A DNA stretch of 34,037 nucleotides from an uncultured Bacteroidales bacterium (GTDB lineage: Bacteria > Bacteroidota > Bacteroidia > Bacteroidales > UBA932): NCBI GenBank assembly GCA_900545245.1, contig UQYV01000038.1, positions 1 to 34,037 of the forward strand, written 5' to 3'. Under the pieces are notes generated by a model. The model had not been told where the DNA came from. It was given only the letters and a program-made list of their open reading frames with translations, and did not search any database. Positions 32,583 through 34,037 of the stretch are shown here, in pieces (the stretch's first letter is position 1; each line of letters opens with the position of its first letter). A program made the position numbers and the translations under genes.

Positions 32583-33269
32583 ATGAAACTGGTTATATTA
32601 ACAGGAGCAGGCATGAGCGCAGAGAGCGGAATCAAAACTTTCCGGGACAGCGACGGTTTATGGGAAAATTACCGGATCGAAGATGTTTGTACCCCTGAAG
32701 CATTAGAACGTAATCCGGAATTAGTAAACCATTTTTACAATGAGCGCCGGAAACAGCTCTACGAAGCCCAACCCAATGCCGGTCATAAAGGCCTGGCCGG
32801 GTTGGAAAATTATTTCGATGTCCGGATCATCACCCAAAATATCGACGATTTGCACGAACGTGCCGGTAGTAAGCATGTTCTACACTTGCATGGAGAGCTG
32901 AAGAAAGTGCGAAGCAGTAAAAATCCCGATTCGATTTATGACCTGAAAGGCTGGGAACTGAAACCAGGGACCCGTTGTGAAGATGGCTCATTGTTACGTC
33001 CTCATGTAGTTTTCTTCGGAGAAGCAGTACCCAATATCGAACCGGCAACCGATCTGGTCCGTCAGGCAGATATTTTCGTCATTATCGGTACATCGCTTAA
33101 TGTATATCCTGCGGCGGGGCTGCTTCATTATGTACCGAGAGGAGCAGAGGTGTATCTGATTGATCCGAAACCGGTGGATATACACTCGATGAGGCGGATA
33201 CATGTCATTCAGAAAGGAGCTTCGGAAGGGGTGAAAGAATTGCAGAGCCTGCTGTTTACTCCTTTGTAA
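32583..33269 (+). CDS. cobB: Sir2-family NAD-dependent protein deacylase, Zn-site degenerate
   Basis: Removes acyl groups from lysines using NAD. At 228 residues, the NAD-binding GAGMSAESGIKTFRD (8-22), QNIDDLHERAG and the catalytic His in HLHGEL (H103) are all present. Tyr52 and Arg55 (FYNERR) match the YxxR pair that favours succinyl or malonyl lysine in class III sirtuins. Only two cysteines exist (C36, C132), so the four-cysteine zinc site of E. coli CobB is absent, although RPHVVFFGE is retained. I recall a similar loss in Bacteroides homologues. Base composition and codon use differ from the genes to the left. It has its own promoter and a strong terminator. Confidence 0.88.
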   Translation: MKLVILTGAGMSAESGIKTFRDSDGLWENYRIEDVCTPEALERNPELVNHFYNERRKQLYEAQPNAGHKGLAGLENYFDVRIITQNIDDLHERAGSKHVLHLHGELKKVRSSKNPDSIYDLKGWELKPGTRCEDGSLLRPHVVFFGEAVPNIEPATDLVRQADIFVIIGTSLNVYPAAGLLHYVPRGAEVYLIDPKPVDIHSMRRIHVIQKGASEGVKELQSLLFTPL

Positions 33270-33308
33270 ACATGAACCCTGTTGCTATCATCCCTTGCTG
33301 ACAATATG

Positions 33309-33354
33309 AAAAATAAGAGCAAATTTTTTTATAAAATAGTTTGCTCTTATTTTT
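33309..33354. terminator. Bidirectional terminator
   Basis: AAAAATAAGAGCAAA (33309-33323) pairs perfectly with TTTGCTCTTATTTTT (33340-33354). T-runs on both strands allow termination of the sirtuin gene and of the convergent lipoprotein gene. The 92 nt between it and the lipoprotein stop holds nothing I can identify. Confidence 0.85.
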
Positions 33355-33446
33355 TATTCTTGAATAATGTAAACTGCACAAATTGTTGGCAGTGGGTATT
33401 TTCCGTATCAGAACTCTCGCTACTGATTGAAAATGGCTTTAGCTTG

Positions 33447-33845
33447 TTACTTACGTGTATAAGTGATATTTCCCCAAACCAACCGAGTTGGCGTTATGGT
33501 TACATCATATTCTCTATTACTATCATAAATAAGCTTATAGTTACCCGTCCATACTATTGTTAAATACGTGCTGCCCTCCAAATCCTTTTTTACGTATTCA
33601 AAGTTATAAGAATCAGAGTCAGTCCCATCAGTATAAATAGCGCTCATCGTACCTTTATTGTTGGATTTGAACTCAACTCTTAAAGTAGCATCACGAGTAT
33701 TGATGACTTTGTTTGATACTTCCCATGTTCCGACAAGCGAACTGTTTCCATTTGCTGGTTTGTCATCGTCATCTCCGCAACTTACCATACATACGCTCAT
33801 TGCCACCATTATCAGTAGCATAGATAAATACTTCATTGTTTTCAT
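33447..33845 (-). CDS. Small lipocalin-like surface lipoprotein
   Basis: SPII lipoprotein of 132 residues. The signal peptide ends MVSC (Cys23), followed at once by GDDDD, an acidic stretch like the lipoprotein export signal that sends Bacteroidota lipoproteins to the cell surface. The mature part opens LVGTWEVSNKV and continues with alternating strands (TLRVEFKSNNKGTMSAIY, YLTIVWTGNYKLIY), the pattern of lipocalin-like domains in this phylum. Ligand unknown. ATG 33845 or 33836 may be used. TACTTTTG on the minus strand (33881-33874) is a -7-like element. The gene is A+T-rich compared with the core genes. Confidence 0.75.
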   Translation of the reverse strand: MKTMKYLSMLLIMVAMSVCMVSCGDDDDKPANGNSSLVGTWEVSNKVINTRDATLRVEFKSNNKGTMSAIYTDGTDSDSYNFEYVKKDLEGSTYLTIVWTGNYKLIYDSNREYDVTITPTRLVWGNITYTRK

Positions 33846-33933
33846 ACTCTATTAATGTTTAATTTATTTTCTGCAAAAGTATGACAAAGAAGTAAAAAAG
33901 AAGGCATAACAGTGCTGCAGGAATGACACATAT

Positions 33934-34037
33934 TTATTGCGAATCTTGCGACAATCCTTTTTGTTTTATATACTCAGATAAGTCAGAGAAGAAATCTCTG
34001 CCTAAAAGAAGTGAAATCCGAGCGAGAAGATTAGTAT
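33934..34037 (-). CDS. Partial gene: C-terminus of a possible HTH regulator
   Basis: A minus-strand frame runs open from the window edge to a TAA at 33934-33936. Its last residues include LLARISLLLGRDFFSDLSEY, then a Lys/Gln-rich tail. This resembles the end of the Bacteroidales XRE-type regulators whose C-terminus reads like LLxRIS..L..DFF...S. The start and the helix-turn-helix are outside the window, so the call rests on a short stretch. It would lie upstream of the lipocalin-like gene on the same strand. Confidence 0.4.
   Translation of the reverse strand, partial: TNLLARISLLLGRDFFSDLSEYIKQKGLSQDSQ

Noticed and set aside
33282..33563. 93-residue plus-strand frame after the sirtuin gene
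   Set aside because: It reads through the bidirectional terminator and into the antisense of the lipocalin-like gene; the sequence is not family-like.
1..34037. CRISPR arrays, transposases or integrases, rRNA genes
   Set aside because: No regularly spaced repeats, no transposase or integrase-like proteins and no rRNA-like stretches were seen. No direct repeats were found bordering either toxin-antitoxin locus.

Overview
The window reads as chromosome from a gut-type Bacteroidota bacterium, most likely order Bacteroidales; I cannot place the genus. The signs are repeated promoters of the Bacteroidota type (TTTG, 18-20 nt, TAnnTTTG), few Shine-Dalgarno sites, many SPII lipoproteins, a TamB/TsaD divergent pair, an anaerobic sulfatase-maturating enzyme, a standalone prephenate dehydratase with an ACT domain, and an orphan ECF sigma factor with a hydrophobic tail.

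Layout. 1-2600: ECF sigma factor, a Ca2+/Na+ antiporter and prephenate dehydratase. 2777-4622: a complete AbiE-type (type IV) toxin-antitoxin operon with a perfect 12-bp inverted-repeat operator over its promoter. 4685-5602: PhnP-like metallo-hydrolase. 5637-13096: a minus-strand operon tamB, RsmI-like methyltransferase, folB, mtaB, closed by a strong terminator. 13241-18303: tsaD, an FAD-dependent dehydrogenase, a radical-SAM anSME and corA. 18422-20033: a tripartite HipBST toxin-antitoxin operon. 20049-26757: dtd; rpsA and rnz; a LysM glucosaminidase overlapping mltG; a C-terminally short mannose-1-phosphate guanylyltransferase. 26774-27080: two tRNA-Lys genes (TTT, CTT) with an isolated T-arm-like hairpin between them and a terminator after them. 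27114-28016: patatin-like phospholipase. 28050-32513: an operon of three lipoproteins, two of which share a repeated, unnamed Fn3-like module. 32535-34037: a sirtuin without the usual zinc cysteines, a bidirectional terminator, a small lipocalin-like surface lipoprotein, and the cut-off 3' end of a probable DNA-binding regulator.

The housekeeping genes (tRNA modification, translation, envelope assembly, peptidoglycan) are conserved core. The accessory material is the two toxin-antitoxin loci, both visibly more A+T-rich than their neighbours, the lipoprotein operon, and the right edge from about 32.5 kb, where base composition and codon choice change. The most interesting items are HipBST with an SVS glycine-rich loop, the AbiE operator, the repeat-module lipoproteins with a compositionally foreign last module, and the tRNA-Lys locus with its T-arm remnant beside a truncated manC. 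No intergenic gap exceeds 300 bases. No insertion sequence, CRISPR array or replication origin was seen.
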